64,000 bases of DNA from Lentibacillus halodurans (GTDB lineage Bacteria > Bacillota > Bacilli > Bacillales > Amphibacillaceae). The stretch lies in the NCBI RefSeq assembly GCF_900112045.1, contig NZ_FOJW01000009.1:121144-185143 (forward strand), given 5' to 3'. This document shows, piece after piece, positions 19,367-28,888 of the stretch. How positions within the stretch are numbered: position 1 is the first letter of the stretch; every line of letters starts with the position of its first letter. The position numbers and the translations under genes were made by a program. The notes below the pieces were generated by a model that saw only the letters and a list, made by a program, of their open reading frames with translations, searched no databases and was not told where the DNA came from.

Positions 19367-20368
19367 ATGGGATTCATGGATAAACTGAAAGGTAAATTCA
19401 GACAGAACGAAGAAGAAACAGAAGACGTTTCTAAAAAATATAAACAAGGCATGGAGAAAACACGCCATTCTTTTTCAGGCAAAATCAATGATCTGATCGC
19501 CCGTTACCGCAAAGTGGATGAAGATTTTTTTGAAGAACTGGAAGAAGTGCTGATATCGGCGGATGTCGGTGTCAATACGGTGATGAGTTTAGTTGATGAA
19601 CTGAAAATGGAAGTGAAGCGACAAAATATCAAGGACACGAAGGAAATGAAAGATGTCATTTCCGAAAAACTGGTCGAGATCTACTATGGAGATGACGATG
19701 AAGAAGTGGAAGAGTTGAATTTGCAGGAAGACGGATTGTCTGTCATTCTCGTCGTGGGTGTGAATGGTGTCGGCAAAACAACTTCAATCGGCAAGCTTGC
19801 GCATCAATTAAAACGGGAAGGCAAAAACGTTGTGCTCGCTGCTGGTGATACATTCCGTGCCGGAGCTATTGAACAACTGGATATCTGGGGCGAACGGGCC
19901 GATGCTGACGTCATTAAACAAAGTGAAGGCAGTGATCCGGCCGCTGTTATTTTCGATGGAATCAAGTCGGCAAAATCGCGTAATGCTGATGTGCTGATCT
20001 GTGACACTGCCGGCAGACTGCAAAATAAGGTGAATTTAATGAATGAGCTTGCCAAAGTAAAACGGGTTATTGAACGGGAAATACCGGGTGCACCGCATGA
20101 GGTATTGATGGTGCTGGATGCGACAACCGGCCAGAATGCCTTGAGCCAGGCGAAGACATTTTCCGAGGCAACCGATGTTTCCGGGATTGTCTTGACGAAA
20201 TTGGATGGTACAGCTAAAGGCGGGATTGTATTGGCAATCCGAAATGAGCTGCAAATCCCAGTCAAATTCGCCGGTCTGGGTGAAAAAATCGAAGACCTGC
20301 AAAAGTTTGACGCGCACGCATTTGTCTATGGGTTATTTGCGGATCTGCTTGAAGATGATGCTGAATGA
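19367..20368 (+). CDS. ftsY: Signal recognition particle receptor FtsY
   Basis: FtsY is the membrane-associated SRP receptor GTPase that pairs with Ffh to deliver nascent membrane proteins to SecYEG. The 333-aa product has an acidic N region, the N domain and a G domain with GVNGVGKTTSIGKLA (about 130-145), DTAGRLQN near 213 and TKLDGTAKGG. It follows smc after 16 bp with AAGGAGGT as ribosome binding site. Size and order match Bacillus. Confidence 0.97.
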   Translation: MGFMDKLKGKFRQNEEETEDVSKKYKQGMEKTRHSFSGKINDLIARYRKVDEDFFEELEEVLISADVGVNTVMSLVDELKMEVKRQNIKDTKEMKDVISEKLVEIYYGDDDEEVEELNLQEDGLSVILVVGVNGVGKTTSIGKLAHQLKREGKNVVLAAGDTFRAGAIEQLDIWGERADADVIKQSEGSDPAAVIFDGIKSAKSRNADVLICDTAGRLQNKVNLMNELAKVKRVIEREIPGAPHEVLMVLDATTGQNALSQAKTFSEATDVSGIVLTKLDGTAKGGIVLAIRNELQIPVKFAGLGEKIEDLQKFDAHAFVYGLFADLLEDDAE

Positions 20369-20439
20369 TGGTAAACTTTTTGTAAAGAGATTTCACTTAA
20401 CAAGATGCTGAATTCCTATCTGCTAAAGGGGTGAATGAA

Positions 20440-20757
20440 TTGCTGGAAAAAACAACACGAGTCAATTACTTATTTGACTTTTATCAGTCACTGCTGACCC
20501 CTAAACAACGGAATTATATGGATATGTACTATCGTGAAGACTACTCACTTGGTGAAATTTCCGATCTGTTGCAGGTTTCACGGCAGGCCGTTTATGATAA
20601 CATCAGGAGAACCGAAAAGATGCTCGAATCCTATGAAACAAAATTAGGGTTATATGACAAATTTCAAAAGCGCGCCGCTATCTTGGACAGGATGGATAGT
20701 GCGGCTGGAAATAGTGAAATGCAGGCTTTTATCCATCAACTAAAAGAATTAGAGTAG
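20440..20757 (+). CDS. ylxM: YlxM, small HTH protein associated with SRP genes
   Basis: YlxM proteins are small sigma-factor-region-4-like HTH proteins found beside ftsY and ffh; in streptococci a role in modulating the SRP has been reported. The sequence [19 protein letters not shown] and [21 protein letters not shown] shows the HTH. TTG 20440 is preferred because AAAGGGGTG then lies 7 bases upstream and the protein begins [12 protein letters not shown] like B. subtilis YlxM; GTG 20431 is inside the Shine-Dalgarno region. 105 aa. Confidence 0.93.
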   Translation: MLEKTTRVNYLFDFYQSLLTPKQRNYMDMYYREDYSLGEISDLLQVSRQAVYDNIRRTEKMLESYETKLGLYDKFQKRAAILDRMDSAAGNSEMQAFIHQLKELE

Positions 20758-20771
20758 GGGGACACCTTCTT

Positions 20772-22115
20772 ATGGCATTTGAAGGATTGGCCGACCGTTT
20801 ACAGCGTACGATGAAAAAAATCACCGGTAAAGGAAAGGTTTCCGAGCAGGATGTAAAGGAAATGACGCGTGAAGTCCGTCTGGCCCTGCTGGAAGCAGAT
20901 GTTAACTTCAAGGTTGTCAAAGATTTGATTAAACGTATTAAAGAACGTGCCATCGGCCAGGAAGTAATGGAAAGCCTAACACCTGGACAGCAAGTCATTA
21001 AAGTTGTGAAAGAGGAATTGTCCGAACTGATGGGCGGAGAACAAAGCAAGATCGCTGTCGCTGATCGCCCGCCAACCGTCATCATGATGGCCGGTCTGCA
21101 AGGTGCCGGTAAAACGACAACAAGCGGCAAATTGGCCAACCATTTACGGAAGAAACATAATCGATCACCGCTATTGGTTGCAGCCGACGTTTACCGCCCG
21201 GCAGCGATCGACCAGCTGGAAACAGTTGGTGAGCAGCTTGGCATGCCTGTCTTTTCCAAAGGTACGGACGCAAACCCGGTTGATATAGCACAGGAAGCAC
21301 TTGAAAAGGCAAAGGAAGAACACAATGATTATGTCATCATTGATACTGCAGGCCGGCTGCATGTTGATGAAAACCTGATGGACGAACTGGATCAGATTAA
21401 AGCAGCGGTCAAACCCGATGAAGTTTTCCTTGTTGTCGACGCCATGACCGGTCAGGATGCCGTCAATGTTGCCGAAAGTTTTAATGATCAGCTCGAAATC
21501 TCCGGAGTCGTCCTGACAAAACTTGACGGTGACACACGCGGGGGTGCGGCACTGTCCATTAAAGCGGTCACCGACAAACCGATCAAGTTTGCCGGCATGG
21601 GTGAAAAGCTTGATCAGCTGGAACCGTTCCACCCGGAAGGCATGGCATCACGGATCCTTGGCATGGGTGACGTATTAAGTCTGATTGAAAAAGCCGAAAC
21701 GAACGTCAATGAAAAACAGGCTAAAGAGCTCGAAGAAAAAATGCGTACGATGTCATTCACGTTTGATGATTTTCTGGAACAAATGGGCCAGGTGAAACAA
21801 ATGGGGCCGCTGGAAGATCTGATGAACATGATTCCTGGCGCCAATAAGATGAAAGGCCTGAAAAATGCACAGATTGATGAAAAACAGCTTGTTTATATAG
21901 AGGCAATCATTCAGTCAATGACTAAAGACGAACGGCAGGACCCAAGCTTGATGAACGCCAGCCGAAAGAAACGGATCGCTAAAGGTTCCGGAACGTCTGT
22001 ATCTCAGGTGAACCGATTATTAAAACAATTTAATGAAATGAAGAAAATGATGAAGCAAATGACGAACATGCCAAAAGGCAAAAAAGGAAAAGGCATGAAC
22101 CTGCCGTTTATGTAA
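20772..22115 (+). CDS. ffh: Signal recognition particle protein Ffh
   Basis: Ffh is the SRP54 GTPase that binds 4.5S/6S scRNA and signal sequences. It has the N domain, then GLQGAGKTTTSGKLA (about residue 107), DTAGRLHVDE, TKLDGDTRGGAA, and a methionine-rich M domain from about residue 300 (MRTMSFTFDDFLEQMGQVKQMG, KKMMKQM). 447 aa, normal. The SRP RNA gene is not in this window. It is 14 bp downstream of ylxM; a 183-bp spacer with a promoter follows before rpsP. Confidence 0.97.
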   Translation: MAFEGLADRLQRTMKKITGKGKVSEQDVKEMTREVRLALLEADVNFKVVKDLIKRIKERAIGQEVMESLTPGQQVIKVVKEELSELMGGEQSKIAVADRPPTVIMMAGLQGAGKTTTSGKLANHLRKKHNRSPLLVAADVYRPAAIDQLETVGEQLGMPVFSKGTDANPVDIAQEALEKAKEEHNDYVIIDTAGRLHVDENLMDELDQIKAAVKPDEVFLVVDAMTGQDAVNVAESFNDQLEISGVVLTKLDGDTRGGAALSIKAVTDKPIKFAGMGEKLDQLEPFHPEGMASRILGMGDVLSLIEKAETNVNEKQAKELEEKMRTMSFTFDDFLEQMGQVKQMGPLEDLMNMIPGANKMKGLKNAQIDEKQLVYIEAIIQSMTKDERQDPSLMNASRKKRIAKGSGTSVSQVNRLLKQFNEMKKMMKQMTNMPKGKKGKGMNLPFM

Positions 22116-22232
22116 ATTGGAAAATCAGGCATTCACTCCGTCTTTCTGGGAAATGCCAAAATTAGAGGAAATCAGCGAAATAGCCAATTTCAGGTAACTA
22201 TTAATTTCATCTGGTCTGTAATGGAAAAACAC

Positions 22233-22261
22233 TTTACAGACATTAATCTTTCTGTTAGAAT
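22233..22261 (+). promoter_or_regulatory. Probable sigma-A promoter for rpsP
   Basis: TTTACA (22233-22238), a 17-bp spacer and TAGAAT (22256-22261) lie 37 bp before the rpsP start. A possible hairpin around GGCATT...AATGCC (about 22129-22156) upstream may end the ffh transcript. Confidence 0.6.
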
Positions 22262-22298
22262 CTAAAACTGTGAAACAAAAGGTATTGGAGGTGACATC

Positions 22299-22565
22299 AT
22301 GGCAGTAAAAATCCGTATGAAGCGTATGGGGGCAAAACGTAATCCATATTACCGTATTGTCGTGGCTGATTCACGGTCACCGAGAGATGGGCGTTTTATT
22401 GAACAAATTGGAACGTATAATCCTGTTGTAAATCCGGTGGAAGTTTCGATCAATGAAGAAAAAGCACTGGACTGGATGACAAAAGGTGCCAAACCGAGTG
22501 ACACAGTCCGTAATCTTTTCTCCAAACAAGGCATCATGAAAAAATTTCACAAACAGAAAAATTAA
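22299..22565 (+). CDS. rpsP: 30S ribosomal protein S16
   Basis: S16 is an assembly protein of the 30S body. The 88-aa sequence begins [20 protein letters not shown] with [14 protein letters not shown], the family signature. TTGGAGGTGAC provides a strong ribosome binding site. It opens the rpsP-khpA-ylqD-rimM-trmD cluster, conserved in Bacillus. Confidence 0.97.
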   Translation: MAVKIRMKRMGAKRNPYYRIVVADSRSPRDGRFIEQIGTYNPVVNPVEVSINEEKALDWMTKGAKPSDTVRNLFSKQGIMKKFHKQKN

Positions 22566-22585
22566 TCGTAAAGTAGTGTGATATC

Positions 22586-22813
22586 ATGAAAGCCCTGATT
22601 GAAACCATTGTAACACCATTAGTTGATTATCCTGATGACATCGTTGTGACGGAGACAGAAGAAGATTCAAAAATTGTCTATCATCTGACCGTCAACCAGA
22701 ACTATGTCGGTAAGGTGATCGGGAAAAACGGACGGATTGCCAAGGCGATACGTACGGTTGTCTATGCAGCCAAAACCGAAACAAATAAACGTATTTATTT
22801 AGATATTATGTAA
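22586..22813 (+). CDS. khpA: KH-domain RNA-binding protein KhpA (YlqC)
   Basis: KhpA is a 75-aa single KH-domain RNA-binding protein that partners KhpB in Gram-positive bacteria and affects cell division and envelope growth. The GxxG loop appears as VIGKNGRIAKAIR (residues about 46-58). It follows rpsP after 20 bp. An intrinsic terminator overlaps its stop codon. Confidence 0.95.
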   Translation: MKALIETIVTPLVDYPDDIVVTETEEDSKIVYHLTVNQNYVGKVIGKNGRIAKAIRTVVYAAKTETNKRIYLDIM

Positions 22814-22841
22814 AGGGAGAGGACATACCTTTCCCTTTTTA
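22812..22841 (+). terminator. Intrinsic terminator overlapping the khpA stop codon
   Basis: AAAGGGA (22812-22818) pairs with TCCCTTT (22832-22838), followed by U residues. It probably attenuates rather than abolishes read-through to ylqD-rimM-trmD. Confidence 0.65.
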
Positions 22842-22896
22842 CAAATTGAATAGATTTATCTCTATACCAAGATCGTTTAGAGAGCGGGGAACCATT

Positions 22897-23286
22897 ATGC
22901 AAATCATTAAAAAGGTCCTTATCAAACAAATCGTTACAGAGAAAAGCAAGGAAAAATTACGGAACAGTTTTAATGACCATAAAATGCGGCTTGAACAAGA
23001 GTGTCAACAATTAAGGTTTGAACAGCGCAAACTGGAAAATAAACGAAGCATGTCAAAGCAGGAGCTGTCCCAGCGATTTCAGCAGGAAATTAAAAATCGC
23101 AGAGAAAAGATCAAGCTCATTGACTTTAAAATGGAACAGCTCGATATCATGGAGATTGGCAGTGACATTACTGAAAAAGAAGTTGAGGCTCTTGTTGAGG
23201 TCAAAGAAGGTTCGCATTGGAATGAAATTATGGAAGAAACGGCGATTGTCATAAAAGATGATGTCGTCGTCCGCATTGATGAATAG
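22897..23286 (+). CDS. ylqD: YlqD family protein
   Basis: A 129-aa protein of unknown function matching YlqD of B. subtilis in place and in layout: an N-terminal strand (MQIIKKVLIKQIVTEKSKEK), a charged coiled coil (residues about 25-80) and a C-terminal small domain (VKEGSHWNEIM...IKDDVVVRIDE). ATG 22897 follows GGGGAAC; the upstream part of the open frame overlaps the terminator region and is not likely to be translated. Confidence 0.88.
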   Translation: MQIIKKVLIKQIVTEKSKEKLRNSFNDHKMRLEQECQQLRFEQRKLENKRSMSKQELSQRFQQEIKNRREKIKLIDFKMEQLDIMEIGSDITEKEVEALVEVKEGSHWNEIMEETAIVIKDDVVVRIDE

Positions 23287-23300
23287 CAGGTGATGGCAGT

Positions 23301-23813
23301 ATGACAGAAATGTTTAACGTAGGCAAAATCGTAAATACACATGGTGTAAAAGGCGAGGTGAAAGTACACCGGATCACTGATTTTGATGACCGGTTTGAGA
23401 AAGGTAACAGGTTGATCCTGCAAAAGGAAAACGGTCAAGAGCTGGAACTGGAAATTGATGGTCACCGCATTCATAAGGGATTCGACCTGGTTCACTTTAA
23501 AGACTATGACAATATCAACGATGTCGAGCATTTTAAAGGACGTTACCTGACAATCAGTAAACACCAACTGACCGAATTAGACGAAAATGAATTCTATTAT
23601 CATGAAATCATCGGCAGTCATGTTTATCTGACAAATGGTGAATATATCGGCGCTATCAAGGAAATCCTGGCTCCAGGTGCAAATGATGTGTGGGTCGTAC
23701 AACGGGAAAAAGGAAAAGATGTGCTGGTCCCTTATATTGAAGATGTGGTGAAACAAGTCGACGTTTCCGCTGAAAAAGTGGTTATCGAACCAATGGAAGG
23801 ACTGCTTGACTGA
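23301..23813 (+). CDS. rimM: Ribosome maturation factor RimM
   Basis: RimM helps mature the 30S head and binds S19. The 170-aa protein begins [18 protein letters not shown], the family signature, with an N-terminal beta-barrel and a C-terminal PRC barrel ([31 protein letters not shown]). The stop codon overlaps the trmD start by one base. Confidence 0.96.
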   Translation: MTEMFNVGKIVNTHGVKGEVKVHRITDFDDRFEKGNRLILQKENGQELELEIDGHRIHKGFDLVHFKDYDNINDVEHFKGRYLTISKHQLTELDENEFYYHEIIGSHVYLTNGEYIGAIKEILAPGANDVWVVQREKGKDVLVPYIEDVVKQVDVSAEKVVIEPMEGLLD

Positions 23814-24535
23814 TGCATATCGATGTTCTGACGTTATTTCCGGAAATGATATCAGGTGTTTTCAATGCTTCGATTTTAAAAAAGGCACAGGAAAAAGAAA
23901 AATTCAGTTATAACCTGGTCAATTTCCGTGACTACTCGGAAAACAAACATATGAAAGTGGACGATTATCCGTATGGCGGCGGTGCAGGCATGGTCCTGAC
24001 ACCGCAGCCGGTATTTGATGCAGTGGATGCTGTCGCAAATGATAAACAGACAGACCCGCGGGTGATTTTAATGTGTCCCCAGGGAGAGACGTATAACCAG
24101 CAGAAAGCACAAGAATTGGCTGAAGAAGATCACTTGGTTTTCATTTGCGGCCATTATGAAGGCTATGATGAACGGATCAGGGAACATCTCGTGACGGATG
24201 AGATATCAATCGGTGATTATGTCCTGACCGGCGGTGAGCTTGGTGCGATGGTTGTGATTGATAGTGTAGTGAGACTGTTGCCGGATGTACTTGGCAACGA
24301 AGAATCTGCACCGGAAGATTCCTTTTCCACTGGGCTTCTGGAACATCCGCACTACACACGCCCTGCTGACTTCCGCGGCATGAAAGTCCCGGACATACTG
24401 TTATCAGGTGATCATGCCAAAATTGCCGAATGGCGCAGGAGAGAGTCGCTGAAACGGACGTATGAACGGCGGAAGGATTTATTTGATGAGAAGTGCCTAT
24501 CTGAAGCGGATAAAAAAATACTGGGTAAAAAATAG
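23813..24535 (+). CDS. trmD: tRNA (guanine-37 N1)-methyltransferase TrmD
   Basis: TrmD methylates G37 next to the anticodon and prevents +1 frameshifting. The 240-aa knotted SPOUT enzyme has [12 protein letters not shown] at the start, [22 protein letters not shown], and [15 protein letters not shown] for the AdoMet knot. It is coupled to rimM and precedes rplS, as in most Firmicutes. Confidence 0.97.
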   Translation: MHIDVLTLFPEMISGVFNASILKKAQEKEKFSYNLVNFRDYSENKHMKVDDYPYGGGAGMVLTPQPVFDAVDAVANDKQTDPRVILMCPQGETYNQQKAQELAEEDHLVFICGHYEGYDERIREHLVTDEISIGDYVLTGGELGAMVVIDSVVRLLPDVLGNEESAPEDSFSTGLLEHPHYTRPADFRGMKVPDILLSGDHAKIAEWRRRESLKRTYERRKDLFDEKCLSEADKKILGKK

Positions 24536-24539
24536 TATT

Positions 24540-24655
24540 GAACTCACTGTGTTATTATGATATATTTATGATTGTGCTTAAGTACGTTTTGAGCGCGTAA
24601 AAACGATGTTCCGCTGTCCGTAGTGAGATAAGAGCATTGGTTTGGAAGGAGTGAA
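24540..24655 (+). promoter_or_regulatory. rplS upstream leader, possible L19 leader RNA
   Basis: The 125-bp spacer between trmD and rplS is where Firmicutes carry the L19 leader, an autoregulatory RNA. I see a GC-containing block (GTACGTTTTGAGCGCG; CCGCTGTCCGTAGTGAG) before the ribosome binding site but cannot verify the fold. Confidence 0.3.
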
Positions 24656-24660
24656 GCAGG

Positions 24661-25005
24661 ATGCAAAACATTATCGAAGAAGTGACAAAAGATCAGCTTC
24701 GTACAGATCATCCTGATTTCCGCCCGGGTGACACTGTGAAAGTTCACGTTAAAGTTGTTGAAGGCACCCGTGAACGTATTCAGGTGTTTGAAGGTGTTGT
24801 TATCAAACGTCAGGGCGGTGGAATCAGTGAAACATTTACAGTAAGAAAGCTTTCTTACGGTATTGGTGTTGAGCGTACATTCCCGCTGCATTCACCACGC
24901 ATTGCGAAAATTGAAGTTTCCCGTCGTGGTATTGTTCGCCGTGCGAAACTGTACTATCTTCGTAATCTGCGCGGAAAAGCAGCACGTATTAAAGAACGTC
25001 GCTAA
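24661..25005 (+). CDS. rplS: 50S ribosomal protein L19
   Basis: L19 sits at the 30S-50S interface. The 114-aa protein carries [20 protein letters not shown] and [26 protein letters not shown], diagnostic of the family. GGAAGGAG precedes ATG 24661. A terminator follows. Confidence 0.97.
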   Translation: MQNIIEEVTKDQLRTDHPDFRPGDTVKVHVKVVEGTRERIQVFEGVVIKRQGGGISETFTVRKLSYGIGVERTFPLHSPRIAKIEVSRRGIVRRAKLYYLRNLRGKAARIKERR

Positions 25006-25029
25006 TCCGGCCATTAAACCTGTTATTGG

Positions 25030-25066
25030 AAAGGGGCTTGTTGTATTCATGCAAGCTCCTTTTTGC
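25030..25066 (+). terminator. Intrinsic terminator after rplS
   Basis: AAAGGGGCTTG pairs with CAAGCTCCTTT, followed by a T-run, just downstream of rplS. Confidence 0.75.
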
Positions 25067-25101
25067 TTTTGAAGGTTGTTTCAATATTTACCGGAACGGC
25101 A

Positions 25102-25110
25102 TGGTATACT
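25102..25110 (+). promoter_or_regulatory. Possible extended -10 promoter of lepB
   Basis: TGGTATACT (extended -10, TATACT at 25105-25110) lies 55 bp before lepB; no good -35 at 17 bp is visible. Confidence 0.35.
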
Positions 25111-25165
25111 AAAGATATACAGTTAAGATAAGCTATACATATATTGTTGCAGGCGGTGGGAATAT

Positions 25166-25726
25166 ATGGAGAAACTGAAAAGTGAATGGTTTGACTGGAT
25201 AAAGGCGTTATTAATCGCATTTGGTCTGTTTTTTGTCATCCGGACTTTCTTTTTTGCCCCGATTGTGGTCGACGGCCCATCCATGATGCCAACACTGCAT
25301 GATGGTGATCAAATGATTGTCAATAAATTTCTTTATCAAATGAAGGAGCCTGAACGATTTGACATTGTCGTATTCCATGCTTCTGATCGCAAGGATTTCA
25401 TTAAACGGGTTGTTGGTCTGCCGGGCGAACATGTTGCAGTGGAGAATGATACGTTATATATTGATGGCGAAAAGGTGGAGGAGCCTTTTTTGCAGGAACA
25501 AAAGGAAAAAATGTCATCCTACCAGACAATGACAGGCGATTTTCAGCTTGAGAACCTTCCGGGGGAATATGAAACAATTCCCGAAAACCACGTGCTGGTG
25601 CTGGGAGATAATCGGAAAAATTCAACGGACAGTCGGATACTGGGGCTTGTTTCGATGGATCAAATGGTCGGAAAAACAAGTCTGATCTATTGGCCGTTTG
25701 ATCGGATTCAGATATTACATGATTAG
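25166..25726 (+). CDS. lepB: Type I signal peptidase
   Basis: Signal peptidase I removes signal peptides from secreted proteins. The 186-aa protein has one N-terminal membrane segment (about residues 11-29), the nucleophile S39 in DGPSMMPT and the general base K80 in DFIKRVVGLPGE, plus the LGDNRKNSTDSR box. That is the Bacillus SipS-type arrangement. It lies between rplS and rbgA as in B. subtilis relatives. Confidence 0.95.
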   Translation: MEKLKSEWFDWIKALLIAFGLFFVIRTFFFAPIVVDGPSMMPTLHDGDQMIVNKFLYQMKEPERFDIVVFHASDRKDFIKRVVGLPGEHVAVENDTLYIDGEKVEEPFLQEQKEKMSSYQTMTGDFQLENLPGEYETIPENHVLVLGDNRKNSTDSRILGLVSMDQMVGKTSLIYWPFDRIQILHD

Positions 25727-25738
25727 GATGATTCAGAA

Positions 25739-26593
25739 ATGACGATACAATGGTTTCCGGGACATATGGCAAAAGCAAAACGTGAAGTGGAAGAGAAATT
25801 GAAATTGGCTGATTTCGTTATGGAACTTGTGGATGCGAGGGCGCCGCTATCAGCTCAAAACCCAATACTGCAGGATGTTTTGCAGCAGAAACCCAAAATG
25901 ATCGTCATGATGAAAAAAGACCTTGCCGATGATAAGATTTCAGCAGAATGGCTTGCTTATTTTAATGATCAGGGAATTTCTGCTATGGCGATCAATGTCA
26001 ATGACAAAGCTGACATAAAACGTGTTGTCCAAAAAGGTAAAGAGCTTGGTCAAGCTAAAATGGACAAACTGAAGGAAAAGGGTGTTAATCCTCGTCCTGT
26101 GCGTGCCATGATTCTCGGTATTCCGAATGTCGGAAAATCGACATTGATCAACCGCCTGGCAAATAAGAAAATTGCACAAATCGGGGATAAACCGGGTGTC
26201 ACCAAGAAGCAGCAATGGATTAAAGTGAAAAATGATTTTGAACTGCTTGATACACCGGGAATACTATGGCCTAAGTTTGACGATGAATTGGTCGGTTACC
26301 GGCTGGCGGCTATTGGTACCATTAAAGATCAGCTGTTGCCGCTGGATGATGTTGTTGCATTTGTCATTCGGTATATGCAGCAACATTATCCGGAGCAATT
26401 GGAGGAACGTTACGGAATTGAAGATGAGAGCGCAGATATGTGGGATATATTCGTTTTCATCGGCAAACAGCGTGGAGCACTGGAAAGTGGCGGGAACGTC
26501 AATTTTGATAAAGTAGCCGATCTGGTCATCCGTGATCTTCGGACAGGAAAATTGGGTGATATTACGCTTGAGACACCCCCGGATCATGCTTGA
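25739..26593 (+). CDS. rbgA: Ribosome biogenesis GTPase RbgA (YlqF)
   Basis: RbgA is needed for late 50S assembly (L16, L27 and L36 entry). It is a circularly permuted GTPase: G4 (MMKKDLAD, about residue 58) precedes G1 GIPNVGKSTLINRL (about 126-139) and G3 DTPGILWPKF. The C-terminal RNA-binding domain follows. 284 aa. It starts 12 bp after lepB and is followed by a terminator. In Bacillus rnhB would come next; here about 2.7 kb intervene. Confidence 0.96.
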   Translation: MTIQWFPGHMAKAKREVEEKLKLADFVMELVDARAPLSAQNPILQDVLQQKPKMIVMMKKDLADDKISAEWLAYFNDQGISAMAINVNDKADIKRVVQKGKELGQAKMDKLKEKGVNPRPVRAMILGIPNVGKSTLINRLANKKIAQIGDKPGVTKKQQWIKVKNDFELLDTPGILWPKFDDELVGYRLAAIGTIKDQLLPLDDVVAFVIRYMQQHYPEQLEERYGIEDESADMWDIFVFIGKQRGALESGGNVNFDKVADLVIRDLRTGKLGDITLETPPDHA

Positions 26594-26616
26594 AATTACG
26601 GGAGTGTCTTTTTTTC
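26571..26616 (+). terminator. Intrinsic terminator after rbgA
   Basis: AGACACCCCCG (26571-26581) pairs with CGGGAGTGTCT (26599-26609), followed by eight T residues. The stop codon of rbgA lies in the loop. It may also serve the converging minus-strand operon. Confidence 0.8.
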
Positions 26617-26639
26617 TAACAGTACACCCGCTGCATTGA

Positions 26640-27593
26640 TTATACCTTTACTGGCTCTTCTAGTTTCTTCAATTCGCTGCCTAAAAATTTGGCAACTTCA
26701 AGCATTCCATATTTCCCGTGTTTCGCTTCGGCGTCACTATTATAGTTCGTATTCGTATTCATATCATACGTATACATGTTGCCATCCTTATCCTCAATAA
26801 ATTCGATTCCTGCAATTTGAATATCATTCGCCGCAAGCACACGCTTATATTTTTGCAGAATAGGATGATCAAATCCGTCAATGATTTGAAACTTGGAATC
26901 ACTTGATGCTTCCTCACCTGCCGGACAGAATAAATCGTCAATGGTACATGCATCGGCCGGACATAGCTCAAAGCCTTCTGATGTATCGACACGGACGGCA
27001 TAAACAAACTTGCCGCCGACAAATTCACAGCGTGTAATGAAAGACTGAGGGGATTGTATATATTCCTGAATTAATGTGACCCCATCCACTGGCTCCTCAA
27101 AACGCTCGCTTTCCACATAATCCTTAAGGGCATCTGCGGACTGGAATAGCTGCACACCAAGTCCCTTTCCAGCACGGTTATGCTTTGTAATAAACTGCTT
27201 GCCTTCAAATGCTTTCGCAGCTTCCAGTAATTCGTTTTTTCCAACTGCTGCAATCGTTTTGGGTGTTTGAATGCCGTATTTCTCAAGCTCTAAATATTGC
27301 AGCACTTTACTGACTTCCAGCTGCAGTGCATGACTGCCATTAATCACCTTTCTGCCATGATGCTCAAGCCATGCCAATACAGCATTTGTCAATTCCGCAG
27401 AAAAGCGATTTCCCCTAGTGTGAGAAGATGCACTCATCCGATTATAGAATATGCCCTCTGGCGGTTTTGAGTAAAGGTCGACTGTTCCGTTCGTCAGCAG
27501 CCAATTTTCATAGGGAAGATTAAGCTCTTCCAATCGTTTGATTAAATGATCCGTCCATTCATGATTTTCGTGTAACACATATATTTTCTGCAT
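26640..27593 (-). CDS. ATP-grasp family protein (RimK-like), substrate unknown
   Basis: ATP-grasp enzymes join a carboxyl group to an amine or thiol through an acyl-phosphate. The 317-aa product has FITKHNRAGKGLGVQLF (ATP-binding lysine and glycine loop, about residues 133-150), an EYIQ hinge near 180 and YTYDMNTNTNYN near 280 with the metal-binding acidic/asparagine residues. It lies 15 bp downstream of the LLM monooxygenase with GGAGGG as ribosome binding site, so both should be under the upstream SAM riboswitch. A sulfur-related substrate is likely by context only. Confidence 0.75.
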   Translation of the reverse strand: MQKIYVLHENHEWTDHLIKRLEELNLPYENWLLTNGTVDLYSKPPEGIFYNRMSASSHTRGNRFSAELTNAVLAWLEHHGRKVINGSHALQLEVSKVLQYLELEKYGIQTPKTIAAVGKNELLEAAKAFEGKQFITKHNRAGKGLGVQLFQSADALKDYVESERFEEPVDGVTLIQEYIQSPQSFITRCEFVGGKFVYAVRVDTSEGFELCPADACTIDDLFCPAGEEASSDSKFQIIDGFDHPILQKYKRVLAANDIQIAGIEFIEDKDGNMYTYDMNTNTNYNSDAEAKHGKYGMLEVAKFLGSELKKLEEPVKV

Positions 27594-27608
27594 TTCAATC
27601 CCTCCGAA

Positions 27609-28661
27609 TTAATGGTTGGTATATGCTGCTCGTAATTCTTCCACTTTAGGCATGACATCTTGTGAAAAACGTTCTAATTCCTCCAGTTGTGGGGAACATT
27701 GCAATAATAGCAAGTCAACACCTGCATTTTCGAATTCCAGGACTTGTTTGGCAATTTGTTCAGCAGTGCCAACAAGGTTTGGACGTAAGCCTCTGTTGGA
27801 TACCGAATAATCCTGCAGTTGAATTTGTTGCTCCAGTTGTGATTTGGACGTGAAATCCTTAAATCCGGCATAACCGCTTGTATCTTTTACGGTTGTAATC
27901 CTTTCGAGTTCTGACTGTGCTTCCGCTTCTGTATCACGACAGATAACGTATGCTGCCATACCAAACGATTTTAGCGGCGCGTTACCAGCCTCCCCTCTTC
28001 GTTCTTTCATATCAGCAATTTTTTCTCTGGCTTCTTCTACTGTGTGCCCGTGCAGGACATAGGCATCACAAAGAGAAGTTATGACCTGTTTTCCTTTTTC
28101 GCTCTCTCCGCCTGCATACAAAATCGGATTAGGACGCTGAACGGGTTTTGGTGATAATTTTGTGTTTTCAATTTGATAAAATTTACCATCATATGAAAAC
28201 GTTTCTTCCTCCCATAGTCCCTTCAAAATTTCCAGGAATTCCGTTGTCCGGTCATAGCGCTCATCGTGTTCCGTAAATTCTCCGCCATACTGTTTCGCCT
28301 CTTCTGCCCACCAGCCGGAAACAATATTCAAGGTGAATCGGCCATTACTAATGTGGTCGATATTGGCTGCCATTTTTGCTGTAACGGCTGGATTATGGAA
28401 CACGGGGCGCACCGCTGTCATAATTTCAATGTTTTCCGTTACAGCCGCAAGTCCTGCTGCAGTTGACCATGCTTCCAGTGCATCAGCATCTGTTCCTTTA
28501 ATATCGTTTAGGTATAGTTCAGCAATCAATGATGTATCATAGCCCCATTTTTCGGCAGACTGAATCACATTTTTTGCATAATCAAATGTTGGCGGCATTC
28601 CCTCATCCTCCACATTCCTAAGCCATCCTCCAAAAATGGGCAGCCAAAAGCCGTATCTCAT
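27609..28661 (-). CDS. LLM-class flavin-dependent monooxygenase (SsuD/SfnG-like)
   Basis: Members oxidise alkanesulfonates or sulfones with FMNH2 to release sulfite. The 350-aa protein has the bacterial-luciferase-like fold: FWLPIFGGWLRN at the start, LAAVTENIEIMTAVRP, and RFTLNIVSGWWAEEAKQYG in the SsuD manner. AGGAGC precedes ATG 28661. Placement behind an S-box riboswitch supports a role in scavenging sulfur from organic compounds when methionine is short. The exact substrate is not shown; a partner flavin reductase is not in the window. Confidence 0.85.
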   Translation of the reverse strand: MRYGFWLPIFGGWLRNVEDEGMPPTFDYAKNVIQSAEKWGYDTSLIAELYLNDIKGTDADALEAWSTAAGLAAVTENIEIMTAVRPVFHNPAVTAKMAANIDHISNGRFTLNIVSGWWAEEAKQYGGEFTEHDERYDRTTEFLEILKGLWEEETFSYDGKFYQIENTKLSPKPVQRPNPILYAGGESEKGKQVITSLCDAYVLHGHTVEEAREKIADMKERRGEAGNAPLKSFGMAAYVICRDTEAEAQSELERITTVKDTSGYAGFKDFTSKSQLEQQIQLQDYSVSNRGLRPNLVGTAEQIAKQVLEFENAGVDLLLLQCSPQLEELERFSQDVMPKVEELRAAYTNH

Positions 28662-28689
28662 AAGTTCTACGCTCCTTTTAAGTTATCGT

Positions 28690-28862
28690 TGGATAAAAAA
28701 CAAAAAACTCTTTTCTGAATAAGAAAAGAGTTTATGATGCATATCATCTTTTCTTATCTTCCAAGCAAACAACGCTTGATGGAATTGGCACAGTATTCCC
28801 ATATAAGAACCTGTTGCCGAGGGTTCAGCGGGCCATATCCCTCCACCTCTCTGGATAAGAAA
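28690..28862 (-). ncRNA. SAM-I riboswitch (S-box) with terminator
   Basis: On the minus strand the leader shows the S-box core: TCTTATCCAGAGAGGTGGAG (28860-28841), a GGGATATGGCCC bulge, GAACCCTCGGCAAC, and the closing GGAAGATAAGAA that pairs back to form P1 (aptamer about 28862-28751). A terminator hairpin AACTCTTTTC/GAAAAGAGTT (28733-28705) and a T-run follow before the monooxygenase gene. When SAM binds, the terminator should form and shut the operon off. Confidence 0.93.
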
Positions 28863-28888
28863 CTAATCCTATTGATTTAATTGTATTT